DNA of 12,667 nucleotides from Bacteroidales bacterium (GTDB lineage: Bacteria > Bacteroidota > Bacteroidia > Bacteroidales > Muribaculaceae): assembly GCA_019415705.1 (NCBI GenBank), contig DXYS01000093.1, positions 23,109 to 35,775 of the forward strand, in the 5' to 3' direction. Made by a program: the position numbers and the translations under genes. The notes under the pieces were generated by a model. It ran no database searches. It was given only the letters and a program-made list of their open reading frames with translations, and had not been told where the DNA came from. This document shows positions 4,938-12,667 of the stretch, one piece after another. Each line of letters starts with the position of its first letter. Position 1 is the stretch's first letter.

Positions 4938-6305
4938 TTATAAAGTGATGGTGCTCTGTTTTACATATTGCAGCGACAGCGCTGTGTTATCCGCGTCAAA
5001 GAATCTGTATGTATACATGCCTGATTGTCTTGGAACACCGACTTTAAATGTATAAGTCACGTCATAAGTACCCGTGCCCCGTAGCCCGTCAAGGTCGGTT
5101 AAACGAGAATACGCGTCAACCGTATGGTAAGCGCCATAACTATTTATGCCCTCGGCAAAATCAAGCTCTAATTCTTTAGACCATTGCTGAACGCCGTTTT
5201 TCTTTAAAACTATTTCGACAATCATCTTTGTGTCTGCGGGAGCTTTGTCGCCGTTGCTGACCCATGTGATAAGTCTTTGCGACGTATTGCCGGCAAGCAT
5301 AAAGCATAATCCGTCATTGTCGGTGATGCCCGAATTGTTAAGGGCAGGTTTATAAAGTCTGCCCGTAATGTCGCAATAGATGACTATCGGGTCGCCGCCG
5401 TCAATGCCGTCGCCATATTGCGCCCAACTGTCATTTACGATGATGTGCTGATAATTGGCCCCATGCATATCGATTGACACGCCAAAATCACCCGGCCCAA
5501 TATTCTCGACTATGAGGCCCGGTTTTATGTTAAGCTCAGCGGCAAGCGCGACGACTATCATGTGTACGGGCACGCCGCTTTGGCTGATGATGCCGCTGTC
5601 GATGTCAGATGTTTTCATCTCGACATAGGCTTTTGGCCCGGCATTGCGTATAGGCTCTGCGCTTTGGGCGGCAAAGGCATACGCGCCGCCGCTGTCGGCT
5701 GACAAAATCAGCATTGTAAGAAAGAGGTCTCCGACACATTCCCCATCGACCGTTATATCTTCAAATCTTATCTCGGCGTTAGGACTGCCCTCAAGCTCCA
5801 CTTCGGCATAAAGGTAAGAGTCGACATTATAGCCCGGACTCTTTAATATAGGCTTGGTCTTGTCAGCGCCTGCCGACGAGTAGATTTTAAAGCCCTTGAC
5901 AAAGGCCACCGCCGCCTTGTTATAGCCGTCTAAATCGGTCGGACGGTGGAAGTCTTGCCCGGGCTTGGGCGGTTCCCATTGCCCCCACGGCTTAACGCTG
6001 TAGTTGCTATAATTTCCTCCGACAGTTACACTATTAGGTATAACGACGAATTTCGGTGTCAGCCCATAATTAATCTCCTTGCGCTGTGCCTCTGTTGGGT
6101 CTTGGAAGGTGTCGATGCGGTAGGGCTTATACTTGGCATATTTGTTAATCTTGCCGTGCTTGTTGGCACATACGAGGTCGCAGTAGGCGCCGCCCGTCTG
6201 CGCGGGGCTGACGCCTAAAACCTTGTAGACGTCGGCTGCGAGATCGATGCCGTATTTGACGTCATTAATGGTCTCAGTATATATTTTTGTTCCGTTGTTA
6301 GGCAT
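4938..6305 (-). CDS. Probable tail-associated adhesin or baseplate protein
   Basis: The 455-aa product starts with a compact region (about 10-65: VKYGIDLAADVYKVLGVS, YCDLVCANKHGKINKYAKYK). It resembles an N-terminal segment I recall in Bacteroides phage structural proteins, where a helix before a W/Y-KYKP sequence may attach the protein to the tail. The rest is beta-rich and reads like two or more immunoglobulin-like or adhesin domains, for example RFEDITVDG and a C-terminal GTYDVTYTFKVGV. There is no signal peptide, catalytic motif or TM. Its ATG overlaps the stop of the tail fibre gene (TAATG), so the two are probably co-translated and could work together in host binding. GC content swings widely along the gene, which fits exchange of receptor-binding parts. 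Function is inferred from position and fold type. Confidence 0.75.
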   Translation of the reverse strand: MPNNGTKIYTETINDVKYGIDLAADVYKVLGVSPAQTGGAYCDLVCANKHGKINKYAKYKPYRIDTFQDPTEAQRKEINYGLTPKFVVIPNSVTVGGNYSNYSVKPWGQWEPPKPGQDFHRPTDLDGYNKAAVAFVKGFKIYSSAGADKTKPILKSPGYNVDSYLYAEVELEGSPNAEIRFEDITVDGECVGDLFLTMLILSADSGGAYAFAAQSAEPIRNAGPKAYVEMKTSDIDSGIISQSGVPVHMIVVALAAELNIKPGLIVENIGPGDFGVSIDMHGANYQHIIVNDSWAQYGDGIDGGDPIVIYCDITGRLYKPALNNSGITDNDGLCFMLAGNTSQRLITWVSNGDKAPADTKMIVEIVLKKNGVQQWSKELELDFAEGINSYGAYHTVDAYSRLTDLDGLRGTGTYDVTYTFKVGVPRQSGMYTYRFFDADNTALSLQYVKQSTITL

Positions 6306-8731
6306 TAGGCTATGCTGTTAAATTGACTTTCAAGTTTATTAAGACGCTCGACGAGTTTGGCGACGACGTGGGCTATTGTGTCGGCCTTGGCGTTGGCGAG
6401 CGTGCCGTAGTCGACGGCGTAGTAGCCGTCAGGGGCTGTGTAGACGACCTGTGGCAGTATCGGCAGCCAATATTGCGCGGTGGTACCGATGCGCTCGGTC
6501 TTGGTCGTGTCGCCGAGCCATGTGAAGCGTTTTGACGGTGAGTTGAGGATGGCCTCAAACGATAGCACGACATTGCCGACGATGTGCTTTAGGCGTATGT
6601 CAGAGCTTGACGTCATGCCCTTGCCGCCGATAGCCTTGTCGGAGAATATCTCGCCCGAGGCGTGGATGACGCCCGTGACGTCGAAATCATAGGCCGGCGA
6701 AAACATGTTGACGCCGACGCGACCGACGTTGCCGTTGGGTGTGACTGATAAGACCGCCGTGTTGACCGACCAAGTCGGAAATAGATTGATGCCGTTGACA
6801 GCCCAAAGCTGATATACTTTCGTTGTCGCATTGTGCAATATGGCTGTGCCGGCCTCAAATCTGAACTCACCGACATGTATCATATTGCCCGTAATTGCCG
6901 ACGTGCCGTCAAAGTTCTGTCCCCAAATAGAGCGCGCCGTCTGTAACTTCGTGGCCGAGGCGACATTATCATCAAGGAAAGCGAGCGTTTTCCACCCCTT
7001 GAAAGAGCCACTGTGCAAGCGGCCTGCATATATCCTATCGTCGAAGAAGCTAAAAGCAAGAGTGCGGTTATAGTAGGTGTCACCGTTGCCGTGATTCATT
7101 TTGATGACATGGTAATACGTTTGCGACGGAGCGTCCCATGCGTTCCATCCTGTATTATTCTGCATGTATTGCAGGCAGTTCTCTTGTGTCGAGTTGTTTA
7201 TCCTTAGCTTGTTAGCAATATCCGCATTGACTGCATTAGTGGCATTGGCAATTGTTCCGTCAGTAAACGCTATCTGACGCCAGCCGCCCCACTTGTTCGT
7301 ACCGTCCGAGGCTGTTGCAAAGGCACGCCAAAATAGCTTGCCCGTGACGTCGGCGGTGTAATGATTGACGTCCCATGCGAGCTGACCGTAAAGATTGTCA
7401 TACTGATACTGTGAAAAGGTTATGGCAGCACCGTAGCCCATGCCCGACGGTGCGTTAGTCCATTTGCTCGGGGCGTGATAGTTGTGAGCCATGCCGTAGG
7501 TCAGCAAATTTAAATCGGCATTTGTTGTACTTGTAGGCTGCATCCATCCGAAGAATCTCATAACCGAAGAACGCACCTGATTGTTTGTCATGCCTCCAAG
7601 CAACTCGGCATTGAGCTTGTTAACAAGATTTGTGTTTGTCATGCTGCCTCCGCTACGGGCGAGATAATCCGCCGCATTAGCCACGGCCATTGTGCCGAAC
7701 TTACCTTTGGAGCAATATTGCAGATTTGATGCACCGTTTGGATTAAACGTACCATTCCAGTAGGCAAGGAAGCGCATTGACGGGATTTGTAGCGCGTCTG
7801 TGCCGCAACTTGCAGGTGCTTCGGCCGTCACCTTTGTAGTCAGAGACCCGTTGGCCATGAGGAACTGAGCGGCGGTGCCCGTGGGACGGATGTAACGACT
7901 GTCAAGAACGGATGCATAGTTGCCATCTGTCAGAATCTTGCGCCATGCCTCCCAAGTGGTGGTGCTGCCGCAACGGACATATAAATCCGCATTGTCACCG
8001 AAGACTTCCCATGCCTTGCCGCCCGAACTGTCTAACCATCCGCGCCAGCCGAAACCGTTCACATAGTCTCCTGTGCCCTGCACGCCCATTGTCGAGCGAT
8101 ATTTCATGCCCGTAAAGAAGAATTTACTGTTGTAGTCATTGGGCGTAGTAGCGACCGAGCGGTTGTCGGCAGGTTTAGAGAGGTAGTTATGTCCATGGCT
8201 CGTAATATCACCGGTCAGCACGGCCTCGACCATGGCCTTAGTGATGCCCGTCAGATAGCCCGCGCCCTCGAGCACTGACACACGGGCGTGCAGCGACTTG
8301 CCGAGCACGGCCGACAGCGCGTCACTTTCAGCAGGCGTCGACACCCACGTCGTGTCGGTGTATAGGCCAAACAACGAGCCTCCACCACCGCCGCCCGTTG
8401 AGCCGGCAGCAGGTGATAATCCCTTTCCGGCTAATGACTCGGCAGACCATAGCGCCACCTTGGCCTTTAGTGACTTGGCCTTGATGCTGCCGTCAGTGCC
8501 AATCTGCGACGCCTCCTCCCACGTTATCTCGGCGCCTGTGCTGTCACAAGGCACTAAAAGCGTGTTGACCCCCGTGCGGAAATTGAGCAGCGAGTCTTGA
8601 AGCCCGAAATCATTGCCGCTTGGAGCGACAGCTGCGCCACTAACATGACCTCCTATGCCCTGCTCGCGCAATCTCTTGCTGCGAGGGCGCGGCGAGCGTC
8701 GGTTAATAGATGATGTATATTTTTTGTCCAT
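6305..8731 (-). CDS. Phage tail fibre with knob-like repeats and C-terminal S74 intramolecular chaperone
   Basis: This 808-aa protein has a basic N-terminus (SPRPRSKRLRE, 13-23), a probable tail-attachment region, a Ser/Gly linker with six glycines (113-118), and a fibre body. The body repeats a knob-like W-x-x-W-R/K pattern three times: WEAWRKILTDGN (260-271), WGGWRQIAFTDGT (481-493) and FKGWKTLAFLDDN (578-589). ATKLQTARSIWGQNFDGT (593-610) is a common tail-fibre repeat. The last 100 residues are an S74 domain: SDIRLK (710-715) carries the Ser710/Lys715 pair, followed by AQYWLPILPQVV, AVDYGTL and a final coiled coil (VVAKLVERLNKLESQF). In endosialidases this domain trimerises the fibre and then cuts itself off before that serine. 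The gene lies 2 nt after the tail/baseplate gene. Host receptor binding is the expected role. Confidence 0.9.
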   Translation of the reverse strand: MDKKYTSSINRRSPRPRSKRLREQGIGGHVSGAAVAPSGNDFGLQDSLLNFRTGVNTLLVPCDSTGAEITWEEASQIGTDGSIKAKSLKAKVALWSAESLAGKGLSPAAGSTGGGGGGSLFGLYTDTTWVSTPAESDALSAVLGKSLHARVSVLEGAGYLTGITKAMVEAVLTGDITSHGHNYLSKPADNRSVATTPNDYNSKFFFTGMKYRSTMGVQGTGDYVNGFGWRGWLDSSGGKAWEVFGDNADLYVRCGSTTTWEAWRKILTDGNYASVLDSRYIRPTGTAAQFLMANGSLTTKVTAEAPASCGTDALQIPSMRFLAYWNGTFNPNGASNLQYCSKGKFGTMAVANAADYLARSGGSMTNTNLVNKLNAELLGGMTNNQVRSSVMRFFGWMQPTSTTNADLNLLTYGMAHNYHAPSKWTNAPSGMGYGAAITFSQYQYDNLYGQLAWDVNHYTADVTGKLFWRAFATASDGTNKWGGWRQIAFTDGTIANATNAVNADIANKLRINNSTQENCLQYMQNNTGWNAWDAPSQTYYHVIKMNHGNGDTYYNRTLAFSFFDDRIYAGRLHSGSFKGWKTLAFLDDNVASATKLQTARSIWGQNFDGTSAITGNMIHVGEFRFEAGTAILHNATTKVYQLWAVNGINLFPTWSVNTAVLSVTPNGNVGRVGVNMFSPAYDFDVTGVIHASGEIFSDKAIGGKGMTSSSDIRLKHIVGNVVLSFEAILNSPSKRFTWLGDTTKTERIGTTAQYWLPILPQVVYTAPDGYYAVDYGTLANAKADTIAHVVAKLVERLNKLESQFNSIA

Positions 8732-8733
8732 AG

Positions 8734-11007
8734 TTAGTTAACTTCTTCTATGCTGTCATACTCGTCAGGGCGAAACTCGCAATACTCGGCGTCGGTGCAG
8801 TCGGTGATGACATCCTGCACGTCCGACATGAGCATAAAGCGCTTGCCGCTCTGATTTTGCTCTATATAATAATGTAGGCCTCCGTCGATGACCGCCTCAC
8901 CCGACAGTGTGGTCTTGCGCGATGCGTATTGGCTGTAAAGCGTACCAATCAGTAATTTCTCGGGGTGGTCCGTCACGCCTGCGCGCTTTAGCTTTTGCAG
9001 CTGCTCGCCGGTGGCCGTGCGGTGATAGATGCCCTTGGCCGTCGGGCAGGCGCGGTCAGAGGTGCCGCAGGTGGTGTCGATGCTTATCTCCTCCTTGGCG
9101 GCCTTGTTGATGTAGCCGCTGTACTCAATGTCGTCGAGCTCGGCCTCGTCGTACACGAGGTTGTTGTTAACAATTTCTACGACAGGAGCTTTGTAAAGAC
9201 ACCAACGCAGCATGTCATAGATGCCTGTGACATCCCACGAACTCTGCGTACTGCCAAAAGGCACATTGTCCCACTGCTGGCCGTAGTCATAGCCAAGTAT
9301 GCCGCTCTGTATCTGCACTTCTAAATAGCCTGCGACGGGCGGATATGGCAGGTACTCGCCGTCATCCATCTTTTTGAAAGACTTATAAAAGCGTGCTGTC
9401 TTGCGACCACTTATGCCGTCGGGGCGTCCTATGCACTGGCGGTTGGCTTTCCAGCCGCGGATGCCCGAGTCTTCTAAAAGGTCCTCGGGGTTATACCATT
9501 CAAACCAGCAATGGCCTCCGGGGTCTGCACCGGCCACCCATTTGCCATGAGCGCAGTTGAAGTGACCGAGGCACGAGCCGGACGCATTGTCGATGTTGCT
9601 ATAATGATAGAGCACGTTGCCCTCGTCGTCGTAGAGCTGTATACGCACGGGTATAAAGACGAAAGCGCTGCGTACCTTTACCATGTTGTCGTTGCCGTCG
9701 TCATTATCGGTCGTGCTGCCCGACAGAGGGTTATAACGTGCGTCGACGAGAATCTCCTCGGCTACGCGCACTCTATATTTATATGTGTCTTTAGTGTCGA
9801 GTTTAGGTAGGAAAAAGCGCTTGGTCGTCAGTATCTCATTGCCGCCCGTCAGGACGCCATGAGGCACACTGCTGTGCACCTTCCACCGGGGGATGCCCGT
9901 GTTGATACCCCCGAGACCTGCGCGAAAAGCATAGGCCACGCCCGTTGTCTCCGAGCCGCCGCCGAGGACGGGCAAGATGTGGAAATATTTGCAACCGGCG
10001 CCGATACTCGCCAAACCGCAGCCCTTGTTACTTAAAAATATGGTGAAATCGACGGGCGAGATGCCTACGGGCATATTCTCTAACTGCTCGCTGCCGTAAT
10101 CTGACAAATAACTGTAATATGGTGTATAATCGGCGAGGCCGCCGGGCTCGTTATTGCTCGTGTTAATGAGGGTTATGTCGTATTTGCCGCCATATTCGAG
10201 CTCATCGCTGAGGCCCTCGGCCGAGCTGTAAGGGCTGAATGATACTATGACGTTGTTGGCGACTTTGTCAGTGCCCATGGTCTGGCTGTCGCCGTCCCAC
10301 TCGACGAGCTTGGCGGTGCCGGCGGTGTATAGGCCGTTGAGGTCGTAAAGCCATATTTTGCCGGCGCGTTGCACTATCCTGACGGCGAGCGGCTGCAGGA
10401 TGCCCTCTAACGCCTCGTAGAGCGTTGAGGCCTCGCCGTCCTCGTCGTAAAAATTGTCTGAGCGCACCGAGATGCCTCCGCCCGTGATGGCCGTGTCGTC
10501 TTCAAATTTCGTCGAGATGTGGCTCGTGTCGATACCCGTATATTTTATGCCGGCTTTCGACAAGGCGTGCTCAATGATGGCGCGCAGCGTCTTCATACCC
10601 GTCAGGTCATAGCGCAGGCGGTCGAGGACGCCGAAGTCGCTGAATGTCAGGCTGACCTCGTAGCCGTCGAGACGCTCGTATGGCTCCTCGTAAAACTCGG
10701 GGTCTATCATACCGCTCCAATACAGCGTGTCGTTACGATAGACGTCCATGCGCACGCGGCCGACCTCAATAGTGTAGAGGTCCTCGTAAGTGCGGTCGCC
10801 GGGGCTGATGACCTTGAGCGTCGCAGTACTGCCGCAGACGACGGCCTCCTTGTCTGCTCGCTGCCACTCGATGACGAGCGGGCTGTCACCGGGGAAAATC
10901 AGTTCACCGACGGCGGCAAAGGCGGCATCGGCCTCCTGCATGATGTCTACGCGCCACACTGTGCCGGCGACGCTCACAAATTCTCCTCTGTATCTTAAAT
11001 ATTTCAT
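8734..11007 (-). CDS. Large phage tail/baseplate protein downstream of the tape measure gene
   Basis: The 757-aa protein begins MKYLRYRGEFVSV and has VGELIFPGDSPLVIEW (33-48), CGSTATLKVISPGDRTYEDL (58-77), YWSGMIDPEFYEEPYE (96-111) and GYEVSLTFSDFGVLDRL (115-131). I recall this start as conserved in tail proteins of Bacteroides phages, usually annotated as hypothetical. It has no signal peptide or TM. Its place right after the tape measure gene and before the fibre gene is where phages with long tails encode the distal tail, hub or Tal-like protein that closes the tail tip and carries the fibres. That role is inferred. Its ATG overlaps the tape measure stop (TGATG), which suggests coupled translation. 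The middle and C-terminal parts have many Tyr/Trp residues and may hold carbohydrate-binding or extra baseplate domains that I cannot name. Confidence 0.85.
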   Translation of the reverse strand: MKYLRYRGEFVSVAGTVWRVDIMQEADAAFAAVGELIFPGDSPLVIEWQRADKEAVVCGSTATLKVISPGDRTYEDLYTIEVGRVRMDVYRNDTLYWSGMIDPEFYEEPYERLDGYEVSLTFSDFGVLDRLRYDLTGMKTLRAIIEHALSKAGIKYTGIDTSHISTKFEDDTAITGGGISVRSDNFYDEDGEASTLYEALEGILQPLAVRIVQRAGKIWLYDLNGLYTAGTAKLVEWDGDSQTMGTDKVANNVIVSFSPYSSAEGLSDELEYGGKYDITLINTSNNEPGGLADYTPYYSYLSDYGSEQLENMPVGISPVDFTIFLSNKGCGLASIGAGCKYFHILPVLGGGSETTGVAYAFRAGLGGINTGIPRWKVHSSVPHGVLTGGNEILTTKRFFLPKLDTKDTYKYRVRVAEEILVDARYNPLSGSTTDNDDGNDNMVKVRSAFVFIPVRIQLYDDEGNVLYHYSNIDNASGSCLGHFNCAHGKWVAGADPGGHCWFEWYNPEDLLEDSGIRGWKANRQCIGRPDGISGRKTARFYKSFKKMDDGEYLPYPPVAGYLEVQIQSGILGYDYGQQWDNVPFGSTQSSWDVTGIYDMLRWCLYKAPVVEIVNNNLVYDEAELDDIEYSGYINKAAKEEISIDTTCGTSDRACPTAKGIYHRTATGEQLQKLKRAGVTDHPEKLLIGTLYSQYASRKTTLSGEAVIDGGLHYYIEQNQSGKRFMLMSDVQDVITDCTDAEYCEFRPDEYDSIEEVN

Positions 11008-12667
11008 CAGCTGCGACGGGTTAGATTGTTTTCACGGGCGAGAACGCCGACGAGCGTGCGGCCCTCTATTTTAAAGGTTACGTTTCCGCCTACGCCATCC
11101 GAGGGAGTGAGCAGGCTACGCAGGCGGTCGAGCGGTGCGACGACCTCGGGGTTGTTCGACGCGCCGGCATACTCACCGATAAGACCGACAGTCGGACCAC
11201 TAACGATGCCGCCGTTGGCAAATGCGGTCATGCTCTTGAGGCTCGTGATTACGGCTGCTAACTGGGCGAGGCCTGTGGCGGCGAAAGCGATCCAGCCAAA
11301 CGGTCCGAGGGCGCCTGCTCCGGCTGAGGCCTCTGCAAAACCTAATGCGGTTGTGGCGACGGCTTGCGCAATTGTGTCGGCAACATCCAAGGCGGGCAAT
11401 TCTAAAGCGCCGCCAAGACTCGAGAGTGACGAGCCGAGGTCTTTGAATGACCCGGCTATATCTTTTGTCGATGCCTTGCCCTTTTCGCCTGTCTCGGTGA
11501 ATTTTGTTGAAACATTCTCTAACTGCGGATTAATCTCTTTGACATCCGTTTCAATCTGAGGGGCGATTGACGGTATAATGTCCTCAACTTTCGGAGGCTC
11601 GGGCAATATGGGTTTGGGAGCATCGGGGAACTTATAATCAAACTCGATTACTCGCTTGTTTTCCTCGAGTTTTATTAATTCGGCATAAAGTTTTGCACGA
11701 CTTTCAGTATCGATGGCATATTCTATTTTTGTTCGGATAGTTGCTATCTGTTTGTCCAAGAAAGCAATCGAGCCTTTGTGCGCTTGCGGCTCTGTCGGGG
11801 TCGTCGGGGTCGTTGGGGGTACCGGAGGACCAATAAAGCCGTCCCGGTCGTCAAAATTAAATTCGGGGATATTATCAGGCTCATTGACTTTGATATTTAC
11901 CTCGACATCTTCTCCGCCAAATCCGAGAATATCTTTGAGCCAATCATATACAACGCCAAGTTTCTCGATAATCCAAGATAGAGCCTTACCGATACCGTTT
12001 ATTAAGGCGTTTACAAACGGTTTTACTGCATCAACCAAGGAGTCAATCATGTTGCGAAACCATCCGCAACTGTTGTAGGCCTTTAAAAAGGCCGCGACTA
12101 ATAAGGAGATTGCTGTCACAGCCAAACCAATCGGGTTGGTCGCCAAAGCAATATTAAGAGCGCGTTGCACAATCGTCCATCCTGTGGCGGCCGCGGAGGC
12201 AATCTTCTGAGCAGCGGCCACGGCTAACACAGCGACTTTATTTTTGATAAATGCCCCGGTCATTAAGACAGCGTTCTTTGCGACACCAAAAATCGCAACG
12301 CCTAAATTTTTGAATCCTCCAATAAGAGCACCCACAAGAGTGCCTGTATTAGTCAAAAGTGTCACCACTTGTGAGACAACTGTAATGTATGGCATAATTC
12401 CGTTCATAAATGCGCCGATCTGCTCTTTGATGTCGCCAATGGAATTAGCTAACTGTTGCTGTCGCCCGCTGTCTGTTTGAGCTAAGGCGGCGTTCATGTT
12501 GCCGACGTTGTTGGTAATAATCTGTGCCAACATGACCGCACGTTCCTGCTCGGTGCCGTATTTCATCACGTTGGCCTCTGCCTCGGTGAAAGTGATGCCC
12601 ACGCGCTTGAGCGCATCGACCTGACCCATCATGGCTTTACCCATCAGGTTGCCGACGCTGACGGCGT
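11007..12667 (-). CDS. Phage tail tape measure protein, partial (N-terminus beyond right edge)
   Basis: The reading frame stays open to the right edge, so the methionine at 12644 is internal; the residues before it read AVSVGNL. At least 552 residues are visible. SVGNLMGKAMMGQVDALKRV is a standard motif of TP901-like tape measure proteins, followed by TFTEAEANVMKYGTEQER. Long hydrophobic helices (about 90-190 counted from 12644) could form the part that inserts in the host inner membrane during DNA entry. A Pro/Thr linker (PPVPPTTPTTPTEP, 273-286) separates these from a charged coiled coil, then an alanine-rich region. The C-terminal FANGGIVSGPTVGLIGEY and NNPEVVAPLDRLRSLL are typical. The protein sets tail length and is assembled inside the tail tube. 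It is coupled to the next gene by a TGATG overlap. Confidence 0.93.
   Translation of the reverse strand, partial: AVSVGNLMGKAMMGQVDALKRVGITFTEAEANVMKYGTEQERAVMLAQIITNNVGNMNAALAQTDSGRQQQLANSIGDIKEQIGAFMNGIMPYITVVSQVVTLLTNTGTLVGALIGGFKNLGVAIFGVAKNAVLMTGAFIKNKVAVLAVAAAQKIASAAATGWTIVQRALNIALATNPIGLAVTAISLLVAAFLKAYNSCGWFRNMIDSLVDAVKPFVNALINGIGKALSWIIEKLGVVYDWLKDILGFGGEDVEVNIKVNEPDNIPEFNFDDRDGFIGPPVPPTTPTTPTEPQAHKGSIAFLDKQIATIRTKIEYAIDTESRAKLYAELIKLEENKRVIEFDYKFPDAPKPILPEPPKVEDIIPSIAPQIETDVKEINPQLENVSTKFTETGEKGKASTKDIAGSFKDLGSSLSSLGGALELPALDVADTIAQAVATTALGFAEASAGAGALGPFGWIAFAATGLAQLAAVITSLKSMTAFANGGIVSGPTVGLIGEYAGASNNPEVVAPLDRLRSLLTPSDGVGGNVTFKIEGRTLVGVLARENNLTRRS

Larger units (their letters stand above)
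2622..12667. mobile_element. Prophage, partial (attachment-site end; tail and lysis modules)
   Basis: From 2705 to the right edge all nine genes lie on the minus strand, with gaps of at most about 30 nt or start/stop overlaps. The order is tape measure, tail/baseplate protein, S74 tail fibre, adhesin-like protein, two small genes, M15 peptidase and two membrane proteins. This is a phage late operon ending in a lysis cassette. A tape measure protein implies a tailed phage with a long tail, probably a siphophage. The left boundary is set by the intact tRNA-Arg. Integrase, repressor, head and packaging genes are not in the window. Whether the prophage is still inducible cannot be told, but every visible reading frame is intact. 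Confidence 0.88.

Noticed and set aside
4938..8731. Diversity-generating retroelement target in the adhesin or fibre
   Set aside because: No reverse transcriptase, template repeat or C-type-lectin-like variable C-terminus was seen, and the fibre ends in an S74 domain. Elements beyond the right edge cannot be excluded.
11796..11822. Short tandem repeat (GTCGGG-like) in the tape measure gene
   Set aside because: It encodes the Pro/Thr linker PPTTPTTPTEP and is explained as a coding repeat within an intact frame.
1..12667. CRISPR array, insertion sequence, toxin-antitoxin or defence operon
   Set aside because: No regularly spaced repeats, transposase motifs or recognisable defence genes were found by reading both strands.

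Overview
The window reads as a chromosome-prophage junction in a member of the Bacteroidota, most likely a GC-rich Bacteroidales gut commensal. Three things point there: a type IX secretion Plug (DUF5103) protein, a DUF3109 cysteine-cluster protein of the kind common in Bacteroides relatives, and a promoter of the Bacteroidota type (TTG, 20 nt, TAnnTTTG) in front of a tRNA. A finer assignment, for example Muribaculaceae, is only a guess.

Host part, 1-2621. Three minus-strand genes lie in the order ung (uracil-DNA glycosylase), T9SS Plug-like protein, and DUF3109 protein, the last cut by the left edge. ung and the Plug gene overlap by 7 nt. Divergent from ung lies a plus-strand tRNA-Arg with anticodon CCG (2550-2621), which I folded by hand. 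Its promoter and the probable ung promoter share a 14-bp palindrome.

Junction, 2597-2704. The 3' half of the tRNA is the likely attachment site. It is followed at once by a perfect 12-bp hairpin (2627-2659), probably a terminator, and by a tandem 11-bp AT-rich repeat (2679-2700).

Phage part, 2705 to the right edge. Nine tightly packed minus-strand genes form a late operon running towards the tRNA. In transcription order they are: tape measure protein (cut by the right edge), a large tail/baseplate protein, an 808-aa tail fibre with knob-like repeats and a C-terminal S74 chaperone domain, a 455-aa probable adhesin, two small unknown proteins, an M15-family peptidoglycan peptidase (endolysin candidate), a protein with the architecture of a unimolecular spanin, and a one-TM coiled-coil protein. 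The content suggests a temperate phage with a long tail. Head, packaging, integrase and repressor genes would lie beyond the right edge.

The genes make sense as a tail-assembly module, then host-recognition fibres, then a lysis cassette at the attachment-site end. No CRISPR array, transposase, retron, diversity-generating reverse transcriptase or recognisable defence operon is visible. The least described parts are the lysis cassette and the small proteins next to it.
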